40,372 nucleotides of DNA from contig CAVPOY010000003.1 in NCBI GenBank assembly GCA_963707135.1, positions 1-40,372 of the forward strand, read 5' to 3'. A program made the translations under genes and the position numbers. The notes below the pieces were generated by a model that saw only the letters and a list, made by a program, of their open reading frames with translations, was not told where the DNA came from and made no database searches. This stretch comes from JBGSTR01 sp963707135 (lineage in GTDB: Bacteria; Pseudomonadota; Gammaproteobacteria; Chromatiales; Chromatiaceae). Numbering within the stretch: position 1 is the stretch's first letter; each line of letters begins with the position of its first letter. Positions 31,683 through 40,372 of this stretch are shown here, one piece after another.

Positions 31683-34323
31683 ATGAAACGACGCATGCAA
31701 TCGAACCAGGTCTTTGCCGAGCACCCGCTCGCCGCGCGCCGTCCGCCGGGGACTGCGCCCGGGAGGCTCTCGCGCACCGCCCGCGGGCTGCTCGGGATCG
31801 GGCTGCTGGGCCTGGCGCGAGCGTGTCCCGCTGCCGCACTGGCCGCCACCTACACGGTCACCAACACCAACGACGCGGGACCCGGCAGCCTGCGCCAGGC
31901 GGTGCTCGATGCCAACGCCAACCCGGGGCCCGACGAGATCCTATTCGACAGCTCGGTCAGCGGCACCGTCGGGCTCTCGTCAGGTGCGCTGGATATCGAC
32001 GATTCGCTCGTCGTCAGCGGACCAGGCGCGGACGAATTGACACTGGATGGGGCTGGAGCCTCGGCGATCTTCGCCGTCGACGACTCGCCTCCGGTTAGCG
32101 ACGCTGCAGCTCACGATCTCCGGTCTGACGCTGACCAACTCTGAAACGGCGCTCGATGCCGACACGTACGATACCGATGTCGGCATCGTGGTGAGCGACA
32201 GCGTCATCACCGGCAACTCGGGCACGGCAATCGATGTGTCCGGGTACTATGGAGCAACCTGCATCTCGAGGTGAGAGACACCACCATTACCGACAATGGT
32301 GGAAGCGGCGTTGACATCAGCGGAGGAGGTCGTTACGGACCGCGCGCTTCTGCGACTTATCGAACGCTCGATTATTTCCGGTAACGGGGGTACGGGCGTA
32401 TACGGTTACGACGTGGATCTCCAGGTATCGGAAAGCGACGATCTCCGAGAACTCATCGGGCATGTCGCTTGGGCGGGTATTGGAATTACGCGACGAGCTG
32501 GGCCAGCGTAACGGACAGCGTAATCTCGGACAACACGGAAAGTGGCATCCGTCTCGGACTTCTGCGGCGTGAGCTTATACCGAAGTACAGTCTCGGGAAA
32601 TCTCGGTGCTGGCATTGACGGCGGGTACTGGGAGCGGCGCCTCGCTGGACTCCAGCACCGTTTCGAATAACGGTACCGGCGGAGTTTACTTGGCGGTCGA
32701 TTCTCTCGGCATTGAAAACTCCGACGATATCCGGCAATCAGAATCGGCTGGTGTAGCTTTCTAGCGGCGACGGCAAGTGCGTAGGATCAGCCACGCGACG
32801 ATTACGGATAACGATGCGGGAGGGATCTCGGGTTGCTTCGAATGACAGCGACGTGTATTTGAACGATTCGATTGTCGCCGGCAATGCGGCGGGTGACCTG
32901 ATCGAGGGGTGGGATCGCCGGAGGCCGTCCAGCGCCGATTTCAATCTGATCGGGGACCCCACCGACGTACCCATCACCGAGTCCGTCCCCGGCTCCAACA
33001 TCATCGGTGCGGACCCGCTGCTGGGGCCGCTGCAGGACAACGGCGGCCCGACCCTGACCCACGCCCTGCTGCCCGGCAGCCCCGCCATCGACAGCGGCGA
33101 CCCGGCATTCACGCCGCCGCCGGACTACGACCAGCGCGGCGAGGGCTTTCCGCGGGTGGTCAACGGCCGCATCGACATGGGCGCGTTCGAGGTCCAGGAC
33201 GGAACTCCGCCGGTGGAGCCGCCCGGCGCGGCCTGGCTGCGGTCCCTCGGCGACACCAACGGCGACGGCACCCCCGAGATCGCGGTCGTCTTCCGGCGCG
33301 ACGGCAAGACCATCGCCAAGGTCAAGGACGCCGCATACTGGCGACGCTGGTCAGCCGCTTCACGTTCAGCGCCGATCTCAATCCGGTCGATGTCGAGGTG
33401 ATGGACCCATTCGGGTTCGGGTACGGCTACGTTATGGCCTCGCGCCGAACCTGGTGCTGCTCGGAAAGAACGGCGAGGCCGAGACCCGCGATGCGCTCAC
33501 CGGCGACCTCATCGGCAGCGTCGCGTTCAATCCCGAGCTTCGCACCCGTCGATCTCACCGTGCTGCCCGACCAGGACGGCAACGGCATCCCCGAGGTCGG
33601 GATGCTGGGCAAGGGCTCGACCCGGGTCGAGATCCTGGACGCGGTCACCGGCGATCCGGTCAACAACCTCTGGTTCGCCGGGCGCTTCGAGCCCAAGCAG
33701 GTCATCACGCTGCCGGACCTCAACGGCAACGGCAGCGCCGAGGTCGGCGCGGTGCTCACCAAGTCCGACGAGACCGACCGGGTGGTCATCCAGGACAGCC
33801 TGACCGACGAGAAGATCAACACCGTGGCGGCCTGGTGGTACGGCGGACTACGACCTGCTGCAGGCCCTTGACCGTGCCGGACGCGGACGGCAATCCGACC
33901 GGCAAGGTCGCGCTGCTGCTGCACGAGCCGGCCAGCGGCAAGACCCTGGTGCGGATCACCGACGCGGCCACCGACGCCATCCAGGCCACGCTGCGCGGCT
34001 ACAACCCGGACTTCGACCCGATGAAGCTCGCGGTGCTCGCGGACATGAACGGCAACGGCGCCGAGGAGTACGCGGTGCTCGCCCGCAACCCCGACACCGG
34101 CCAGGTGCACGCCAAGATCCGCGACGGCGTGAGCAACGAGGCGATCAACACCGTCTGGTTCGACAAGGCGTGCACGCCGCTCGACCTGGTCAGCATCGCC
34201 GACATCAACGCCAACGGCGCCGAGGAGCTGGTGCTGCTCGAGCGCTGTGGCGCCGAGGGGACGCTCTACGCCGTCGTCAAGGACGCCGGGACCGGAGAGA
34301 GGCTGAACATCATGCGATTCTGA
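31683..34323 (+). pseudogene. Exported parallel beta-helix / choice-of-anchor protein, copy 1, several frameshifts
   Basis: The start ATG has GAGGAGA just upstream. A long Arg-rich signal peptide ends near AAALAA, followed by TYTVTNTNDAGPGSLRQAVLDAN (CSLREA-like start). Right-handed beta-helix repeats follow (ISGLTLTNSE, VVSDSVITGNSGTAIDVSG), then DPLLGPLQDNGGPTLTHALLP, DQRGEGFPRV and DMGAFEVQ, a choice-of-anchor-type domain. FG-GAP/VCBS-like units come last (LPDLNGNGSAEVGAVL, LADMNGNGAEEYAVLA), ending at NIMRF 34323. At least six frame changes are needed. About 880 residues if repaired, probably a cell-surface or secreted adhesin or sugar-binding protein. Confidence 0.75.
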
Positions 34324-34642
34324 GCCCGGCCGCCGCGGTTCACTCGAGATTGGGGCGCTTCTGGCTCCGCAGGATACGGTGAACGCGGCGAACCGCATCG
34401 GTAGGACCTTCTCCGGAACATCGTGTCACAATTGGCCCTCACCCCGACCCTCTCCCGCACGCGGGAGAGGGGGAACGCCGGGTGCCCTACAGCCGCAGCG
34501 ACTTTGCCCTCAACGACATAAATGGCGGCAATCCTGCCGATGGTAACGCCTCCGCAATCGGTTCGTTCGCCTTCCCCACACCGCTGATATCTCGGAGGCT
34601 CTTGGCTAATTGTCAGCAAGTACTTTCGCAGCGATCACCAAA
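34324..34642. other. Intergenic region with dispersed repeat
   Basis: About 320 bp with no gene. A hairpin repeat lies at 34434-34473 and the promoter of the sulfatase gene is presumably downstream of it. Nothing else stands out. Confidence 0.6.
34434..34473. repeat. Dispersed hairpin repeat, copy 2 (inverted)
   Basis: CCCTCTCCCGC at 34448-34458 and GCGGGAGAGGG at 34461-34471 form an 11-bp perfect stem, preceded by CCCTCACCCCGA. It is the reverse complement arrangement of the repeat at 23-62. Confidence 0.75.
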
Positions 34643-36869
34643 ATGAATAATCAAGCGCGTTCTCTTTCCCGCCCCACTCTCTATCTTGCCGTTCTTGGAG
34701 CAGTTTTTCTCTTCGGGCCGGGCGGGTCGTCGCGCGTGAGCGCGGCGACCTCGGCGAACAAGTTAAACGTGCTCTTCATTACCGTGGACGACCTAAGGCC
34801 GGAACTGGGCGCCTACGACGTCCATGAGATCCAGACGCCGAACATCGACCGGCTGGCCGAACAAGGCACCCGGTTCACCCGGGCCTATACCCAGATGGCG
34901 ACCTGCTCGCCTTCGCGCACCTCGGTGATGACCGGTCTCAGACCGGACACGACGCGCGTAACGGATCTTAAGACCCACTTTCGCGACACGATCCCATCCG
35001 TCGTCACGCTGCCGCAATATTTCAAGAAAAACGGCTATCAGACCCAGGGCATCTGTAAGGTCTACCACAACACGCTTGACGATTCTCAGTCCTGGTCGAT
35101 CCCGTATTCGGACTACTCTGGGCCGTCACCAAACCCGACAGGCCCCGACGGCAAAACTCTGGCCTATGCCGCGATCGACAAACCCGAGAGCAGTTTTGCC
35201 GACGGGAGGTGCGCTGACGCCGCCATCGAAGCCATGCAACGCCTAAATGGTAATCCGTTCTTCCTGGCCGTAGGCTTCAAGAAGCCGCATCTGCCGTTCT
35301 TCGCGCCGCCAGCCTATTTCGACATGTACGATCCGGTCGCCATTCCGGAAGCGAGCAACCCGTTTCGGGCCGTTGGCGCCCCGGATTTCGCGTTCGACGA
35401 CGCGGCAGAAGTGCGCACGTACAGCGGGATCCCCCCGCTTGGTGCAGCCTTTCAGTGCGAACCTCCGGCGCGAGTTGAAGCGCGGGCTACTACGCCGCGA
35501 CCAGTTTCGTCGATGCCCAAGTCGGACGCCTTCTGGACGAGCTAGAGCGCCTCGGTCTCGCGGACGACACGCTGGTCGTACTGTGGGGCGATCACGGTTG
35601 GCACTTGGGCGAGCAGGACGACTGGGGAAAACACACCAATTTCGAGGTCGGCACGCGCGTTCCCTTGATCATGCGGGTTCCCGGACGACAGCCCGCTCAG
35701 ACCTCCACCGCGATCGTCGAGCTGGTCGATCTGTTCCCGACCATCGTCGAGCTGGCGGGTCTGCCGATTCCCAATGCACAACAGCATGGAGGGTATCCGC
35801 TGGAGGGACAGAGCCTGGCCGGCTTGATTGACGACCCGCTGATCATGACCAAACGAGGTGCTTTCAGCCAATGGCGCCGGGACGGATACGTTGGTTATTC
35901 CATTCGGACCGACCGTTATCGCTTTACGGAATGGGTGAATTGGAGTAACCCGAAAGTCTTCGAGTTGTACGATCACTTGTTGGACCCGTCGGAGACGGTC
36001 AATGTGTTCTCGGACCCGGCCTATGCCTCGGTTGTCCCGGACTTGAGATCAGCGCTCGCGGCCGGCGGCGGGCAGGATCTGCCGCCGAGCCTTCTTGCCG
36101 GTGGGGTTCTCGGCGACCGCGCTGGGCGTGTGGCGGCCAAGCACCGGCAGGTTCTACTTGGACCTCGACGGAAGTCAGGCTTGGAACGAGCGTGTCGACT
36201 TAACGACTGAGCCATTCGGATTGCCGGGCGATGCACCGTTAGTCGGCGATTGGAATGGTGATGGCGCGGACGACATCGGTGTCTGGCGGCCGACCACCGG
36301 TACATTTTTCCTGGACTTGGACGGAAGCGACACCTGGGCGGAAGGACAAGATCTGATAAGCGAACCATTCGGTCTTTTAACCGATCGCCCGGTTGCCGGC
36401 GACTGGAATGGAGATGGAATAGACGAGATCGGTGTTTGGCGCCCCAGCACGGGCCGCTTCTACCTGGATGCGGACGGCAACCATTCTTGGGAGGAGGGTC
36501 GAGAGCTCGTAACCGGGACATTCGGGTTACCAGACGATGTGCCCGTTGTCGGCGACTGGAATGGAGATGGAATCAGACGAGATCGGTGTTTGGCGCCCCA
36601 GCACGGGCCGTTTCTACCTGGACGCAGACGGCAGTCTAACCTGGGGTGAGGATACGGATATTGCTACCGAGCCTTTCGGCATGGTAGGCGATCTTCCCAC
36701 CATCGGTGACTGGAACCGCGACGGTATCGATGAGGTTGGGGTCTGGCGTGCAAGCACCGGGCGTTTCTATCTAGACGTCGATGGTAGCGGCTCTTGGAAG
36801 GCCGGTGTCGATGTGGAGACGGAGTCTTTTGGTGTGACGGGCGACCAGCCTGTGGCGGGGCGGTGGTAA
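34643..36869 (+). pseudogene. Exported sulfatase (iduronate-2-sulfatase-like) with five C-terminal repeats, frameshifted
   Basis: A signal peptide (residues 1-35, hydrophobic YLAVLGAVFLFG) precedes LNVLFITVDDLRPELGAYD and the formylglycine motif CSPSR (MATCSPSRTSVMTGLRP). The end of the catalytic domain follows in other frames: LVVLWGDHGWHLGEQDDWGKHTN, then FELYDHLLDPSETVNV. After about 36100 come five 45-residue units GDWNGDGIDEIGVWRPSTGRFYLD, VCBS/FG-GAP-like. Frame changes lie near 35440, 35480, 36100 and 36575. It would remove sulfate from glycans outside the cell; the formylglycine enzyme is not in view. The catalytic domain plus repeats could be one polypeptide of about 740 residues. 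Confidence 0.8.
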
Positions 36870-36935
36870 CCAAAGGCATCCCCCAGGTCGCGCGGGCTGG
36901 CTAAGCAACGGAGCGGGCACGCCGAGCGCCTAATC

Positions 36936-37439
36936 GGAGTGGACATGCCAGCGGGCGCTCCGGTTCGGTTCGGGCCTGAAGGTACCCTCGTAAGCGCGCC
37001 TTTCGATCTGACCACCCTGGGCGCCTTTGACATTGCGGCGAGGGCGATCGCCCGCGGGAGAACCCGCGTATGACCCTGCCGCCGAGACTTTCATGCGGGT
37101 TTGGGAGAACTGTGATGCGCCCACCGGCCGGTTGTCTTGGTCCGTCGCCGTGACGGCCGGGGGCAGCCCCTCCACGCTCAACTTTACAGGGGCGCCATCA
37201 CCTCGGGTCTGGTCCTTGGCAACCTGCGCGAAGAATCGAATCGGTTGGAAGCGAACGACCTACTGCTGCAGCCCGATCCCGGAAAGATCGTCTATGACCT
37301 CAAGGTAAAGCCGCCGGGGCGCGAACAGTTCGGTTTCGACTCCGTGGGCGGCGCGAGCGTCTGTTTCGGTGTCGATCTGCCGGCAGGCGTCCCGGTCCTG
37401 TTTGGACCCGAGGGCACACCGGTGACCGTTGCCGGTTAG
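36936..37439 (+). pseudogene. Decayed ORF with a duplicated DxPAG-FGPEG unit
   Basis: Two similar stretches occur about 440 bp apart: GVDMPAGAPVRFGPEGTLVSAPFDLT (from about 36939) and GVDLPAGVPVLFGPEGTPVTVA (to 37439). Between them a frame reads RVWENCDAPTGRLSWSVAV, shifts, then LRIGNLREESNRLE-like ITSGLVLGNLREESNRLEAN and QPDPGKIVYDLKV. I do not recognise the family. The repeats and the frameshift suggest a degenerate exported, beta-rich protein fragment. Confidence 0.45.
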
Positions 37440-38043
37440 TTTGACCGACCTCGGCGCCTGCAAATAGGCACCGGTACCGGTTGATGGACTCCGGACCATC
37501 GTGATGGTCAAGCCGGGCGTGGGCGAAGGCGCCGAGACGATCGTCGAGTGCGCGGCTCGGGAAGGCGTGGCCCCGTGCGGTGAGCCGGACGGGCGCATGA
37601 TTCGGCCGCGCGAGACCTGGTCGATCAGCGCCCCAGCCCTTCGCGGCCTCATCGTGCGAGCCCCGCCGTGGGGGCAGGCAACGCCGAGGCCCATGGAGGA
37701 ACGCGCGGGATCGAGCGTGCGCTCGGACAGGGCGCTCGGGTAGTCGTACACATCCCAATAATTTCCGAGGGCTGACGGCATGCGTCGGATCGCCTCCAGC
37801 CCAGCGGCGACGAGAAGCGAGTAGGTTGGGGTGAGGCACGAACCCCAACGCATTCGCCGTTTCGTACCGGCCTTTTTGGGGTCGCAAGCTTACCCCAAGC
37901 TACGTAATGGCGGTCCGCACCTGAATCGCGGGTGGTTCGAATATAGACTATCCAGCTGATCAATAGGCATTTTTAACTGGATATCGCGCGCCCGGCGAAC
38001 GGCATTGTTCGCGACGGATACAGCGCCGGCCTCGCGCTTGAAC
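37440..38043. other. Intergenic region with two GGGGT/ACCCC hairpins
   Basis: No convincing gene. Two hairpins of the GTTGGGGT/ACCCCAAC type occur at 37825-37849 and 37876-37898; such units are dispersed intergenic repeats in many gammaproteobacteria. The last 100 bp are AT-rich and lead into the second copy of the duplication. A minus-strand frame spanning 37260-37853 has no recognisable family and overlaps coding remnants on the other strand. Confidence 0.5.
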
Positions 38044-38068
38044 GCTCTGCACCCGGCGCCATCCGACC

Positions 38069-38193
38069 TTGCTGGTAATCTTACGGTAGTAAATCGGTCG
38101 GAAATGTCCTAACCTGGCTTACACAAAAAGCTAAAAACTTCCCCTATCCCCCGCCGGGACGCGCGTCGTAGCCACCGCGGCATCGCGCCCCGG
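38069..38193 (+). promoter_or_regulatory. Conserved upstream block of DUF4915 copy 2
   Basis: The same block as 30421-30545, with a few base differences (for example AACCTGG for AATCTGG). The near-identity over non-coding DNA suggests either a recent duplication or constraint on a promoter or operator. Confidence 0.5.
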
Positions 38194-38210
38194 AATACCC
38201 CAAAACAGGC

Positions 38211-39317
38211 ATGAAAGACGTACCGCAGCCGCCGGAGCGGCCTGGGGCGCCCGCGCCTGCAGCCGCCGCCCCACCCCGTCTGGAGATCCAGACCTCGCGC
38301 CAGTTCGCCGCCTGGCTCGCCGCCGAGCAGCTCAGCCTCGCCTTCACCACCTACCAGGGCGGCAAGGTGTTCTTCCTGGGCCTCAAGCCCGACGGGGCGC
38401 TCGAGGTCTTCAACCGCACCTTCGAGCGCTGCATGGGCCTGTCGGCTTCCAGCCAGACCCTGTGGCTCTCCAGCCTCTATCAGCTCTGGCGCTTCGAGAA
38501 TCTGCTGGAGTCCGGTCAGCACTACCAGGGCTACGACCGGGTCTATGTGCCGCAGGTGGCCTACACCACCGGGGATGTCGACATCCACGACGTGGCGGTG
38601 GACGTCTCCGGCCGCCCGGTGTTCGTCAACACCCTGTTCAGCTGTCTCGCCACCGTGAGCGAGACCCACAGCTTCGCGCCCCTGTGGCAGCCGCGCTTCA
38701 TCTCCCGGCTCGCCGCCGAGGACCGCTGTCACCTCAATGGCCTGGCGATGCAGAACGGCGTGCCCCGCTATGTCACCGCGGTGAGCCGCAGCGACGTGGC
38801 CGACCGCTGGCGCGACCACCGCCGCGACGGCGGCATCCTGATCGATGTCGAGAGCGGGGAGATCGTCGCCGCGGGGCTCTCGATGCCCCACTCCCCGCGG
38901 CTGCATAGGGTACAGCTCTGGCTGCTCAACTCCGGTCAGGGCGAGCTCGGCACGCTGGACCCCGAGAGCGGGCGCTTCGAGCCCGTGGCCTTCTGTCCCG
39001 GCTACGCAAGAGGGCTCGCCCTGCACGGCGACTGGGCGGTGATCGGTCTCTCGGGACCGCGCAAGAACAAGACCTTCGAAGGGCTGCCGCTCGATGAGCG
39101 GCTGAAGGGGAAAGGTGCGCGTTCCCGCTGCGGGCTGCATATCGTGGATCTGCGCTCGGGCGATGCGGTGCACTGGGTGCGCATCGAGGGCGTGGTGGAG
39201 GAGCTCTACGACGTGGCGGTACTCCCGAAGATCCGCCGGCCGATGGCCATCGGGCTCAAGAGCGATGAGATCCGGCGGGTGCTGAGCATCGCGCCGGCCA
39301 ATTCACAGAGACACTGA
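38211..39317 (+). CDS. DUF4915 (TIGR03032-type) protein, copy 2, intact
   Basis: 368 residues from ATG 38211. The Pro/Ala-rich N-terminus (residues 1-23) looks unstructured. The rest has regular strand-forming units typical of a beta-propeller (GVPRYVTAVSRSD, GGILIDVESGEIVAAGLSMPHSPR, LWLLNSGQGELGTLD, GLALHGDWAVIGLSGPR). No signal peptide, so probably cytoplasmic. It precedes the exported beta-helix protein by 13 bp, exactly as in copy 1, so the pair forms an operon unit. Biochemical function is unknown. Confidence 0.88.
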   Translation: MKDVPQPPERPGAPAPAAAAPPRLEIQTSRQFAAWLAAEQLSLAFTTYQGGKVFFLGLKPDGALEVFNRTFERCMGLSASSQTLWLSSLYQLWRFENLLESGQHYQGYDRVYVPQVAYTTGDVDIHDVAVDVSGRPVFVNTLFSCLATVSETHSFAPLWQPRFISRLAAEDRCHLNGLAMQNGVPRYVTAVSRSDVADRWRDHRRDGGILIDVESGEIVAAGLSMPHSPRLHRVQLWLLNSGQGELGTLDPESGRFEPVAFCPGYARGLALHGDWAVIGLSGPRKNKTFEGLPLDERLKGKGARSRCGLHIVDLRSGDAVHWVRIEGVVEELYDVAVLPKIRRPMAIGLKSDEIRRVLSIAPANSQRH

Positions 39318-39330
39318 CGAGGAGAAGACG

Positions 39331-40372
39331 ATGAAACGACGCACGCAATCGCAGAAGGTCTTTGCCGAGCACCCGCTCGCCGTGGCGGTCCGCCGGGGCC
39401 TACGCCCCGGAGGGCTCTCGCGCACGGCCCGTTGGGTGGGCCCGAGCGCGGGCTTGGCCTTGGCGCTGACGTGTCCCGCTGCCGCACTGGCCGCCACCTA
39501 CACGGTCACCAACACTAACGACGCCGGGCCCGGTAGCCTGCGCCAGGCGGTGCTAGATGCCAACGCCAACCCGGGGCCCGACGAGATCCTGTTCGACGCC
39601 TCGGCCAGCGGAACCATCGGCCTCTCCTCCGGTGTGCTGGAGGTAACCGATTCGCTGACCGTCAGCGGTCCAGGCGCAGATGAGTTGACACTGGACGGCG
39701 GCGGGGGCTCGAGTATTTTCGCCGTTCGCGGCTCGGCGCCGACGACGGAAATGCAGGTCACTCTTTCCGCTCTGACCCTCACCGGCGCGTCAACAGCAGC
39801 GATAAGCGCGAACCCCGACGACTCTGCAGGCGTTCATCTCAACCTCACCGTCGCGGACAGTGTTATCACGGGGAATTCAGGAACCGGAATCCGCGTGAGC
39901 GAAGGGTACGACAACCGAGCTGATCTCGAGGTAAGGAACACCGTAATCTCCGATAACGGCAACGACGGGGTGGCCCTGCGGGGAGGCTATTACCGAAGCG
40001 CGGGCGACGGGGTGGCGACCATCCAAGGTGCGGAAATCAGCGATAACGCCGATTCGGGCGTTTACGTATACGGTTTATCGGTCGCAATTAACGCGAGCCG
40101 AATCAGTGGCAATTCCACCGGCGTGTACGCAGCTGGCTTTACCTATTACGGCTCGGGGGTCAGCATCGCCGACAGCGTAGTCTCGGGTAATACCGGGACC
40201 GGCGTACGTGCAAATTACAGCGGGGTAGACTTGATACGTACGTCTGTCGTTGGAAACCTTCGCGCGGGCATTAGCTCAAGTGACTCCTGGATTTCAGTAG
40301 ACTCCAGCACGGTCGCTAATAATGGATACGGCGGAATTGACGGTGGATATGGGGACAGCACCCGGGTCCGAA
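39331..40372 (+). CDS. Exported parallel beta-helix protein, copy 2 (cut by window end)
   Basis: Start ATG 39331 with GAGGAGA upstream; open with no stop to the last base (347 codons). Signal peptide about 50 residues long, ending near AAALAA, then TYTVTNTNDAGPGSLRQAVLDAN. Many right-handed beta-helix turns of about 20-25 residues follow, with recurring xxxSxISxNxxxGxx patterns (ADSVITGNSGTGIRVS, GAEISDNADSGVYVYG, IADSVVSGNTGTGVRA). Unlike copy 1 it has no frameshift in view. Likely a large surface-exposed or secreted protein; the C-terminus and any anchor lie outside the window. Confidence 0.85.
   Translation, partial: MKRRTQSQKVFAEHPLAVAVRRGLRPGGLSRTARWVGPSAGLALALTCPAAALAATYTVTNTNDAGPGSLRQAVLDANANPGPDEILFDASASGTIGLSSGVLEVTDSLTVSGPGADELTLDGGGGSSIFAVRGSAPTTEMQVTLSALTLTGASTAAISANPDDSAGVHLNLTVADSVITGNSGTGIRVSEGYDNRADLEVRNTVISDNGNDGVALRGGYYRSAGDGVATIQGAEISDNADSGVYVYGLSVAINASRISGNSTGVYAAGFTYYGSGVSIADSVVSGNTGTGVRANYSGVDLIRTSVVGNLRAGISSSDSWISVDSSTVANNGYGGIDGGYGDSTRVR

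Larger units (their letters stand above)
30397..32090. repeat. Large direct duplication, copy 1
   Basis: Bases 30397-32090 are closely similar to about 38044-39735 (offset about 7.65 kb). The copy contains the upstream block, a whole DUF4915 gene and the first 130 codons of the beta-helix gene. Similarity fades where the beta-helix repeats begin. Confidence 0.9.
38044..39735. repeat. Large direct duplication, copy 2
   Basis: Partner of 30397-32090, same orientation. Copy 2 keeps intact reading frames throughout, where copy 1 has indels. Confidence 0.9.

Noticed and set aside
37260..37853. Minus-strand 197-codon open frame
   Set aside because: Contains some coding-like stretches (NYWDVYDYPSALSERTLDPARS) but no family I recognise, and its last part overlaps the plus-strand remnant and a dispersed hairpin repeat; not supportable as a gene.
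1..40372. CRISPR array, tRNA or rRNA genes
   Set aside because: No regularly spaced direct repeats of 24-40 bases, no cloverleaf-like or rRNA-like segments were seen; the repeats present are hairpins, one 10-bp minisatellite and gene-sized duplications.

Overview
The window is GC-rich DNA, roughly two thirds G+C by eye, with gammaproteobacterial-looking genes. Its dense same-strand operons, short LOV photoreceptor, laterally mobile N-type F-ATPase, DUF1326/DUF2182 pair and dispersed hairpin repeats would fit a purple sulfur bacterium (Chromatiaceae) or a close relative. This placement is an inference; there is no rRNA or other marker gene to prove it. I see no rRNA, tRNA or CRISPR array.

Layout. 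0.1-3.6 kb: a small membrane protein diverges from a tldD/tldE-like peptidase pair. 3.6-5.4 kb: an ISAzo13-type element sits inside the remnant of an IS1634-type transposase fused to the tldE end. 5.6-7.0 kb: a DUF1326 + DUF2182 pair, probably for metal handling. 7.0-10.8 kb: an intact short LOV protein, a gene-poor lower-GC stretch, an ExeA-like AAA+ ATPase with a TPR-like tail, and a decayed second LOV copy with the same upstream region. 10.9-17.9 kb: a plus-strand cluster of Zn-dehydrogenase-like protein, PTPS-like protein, GT4 glycosyltransferase, methyltransferase, cytochrome b561, broken sirtuin, creatininase-family amidohydrolase and a reductase-only RibD_C protein. 18.0-24.8 kb: a minus-strand N-ATPase operon (D-C-Q-B-E-F-A-G) lacking atpR. 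25.0-28.8 kb: an IS91-type remnant, a small Fis-type HTH protein, a DUF202 protein, a CDP-alcohol phosphotransferase and an LTA-synthase-like membrane phosphotransferase. 28.7-30.2 kb, minus strand: an FkbM methyltransferase and a VapBC module. 30.4-40.4 kb: two copies of a DUF4915 (TIGR03032) + exported beta-helix protein unit, bracketing a sulfatase with five C-terminal repeats and a decayed ORF.

Most interesting: (1) The creatininase and RibD_C genes resemble the archaeal ArfB/ArfC deformylase and reductase of riboflavin/F420 synthesis. With the PTPS-like, dehydrogenase, glycosyl- and methyltransferase genes they look like a pathway for an undescribed reduced-pyrimidine or pterin glycoconjugate. 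The CDP-alcohol phosphotransferase and LTA-like genes may be its far end, separated by the inserted N-ATPase operon. (2) That operon lacks atpR, carries repeat hairpins in its place, has Met where the c-subunit N-helix ion ligand is expected, and is bracketed by direct repeats.

Quality caveat: at least fifteen single-base indels break otherwise conserved genes (tldE, DUF2182, cytochrome b561, sirtuin, creatininase, atpD, DUF4915 copy 1, beta-helix copy 1, sulfatase). Many may be sequencing errors, so 'pseudogene' calls are provisional except where a paired copy shows decay.
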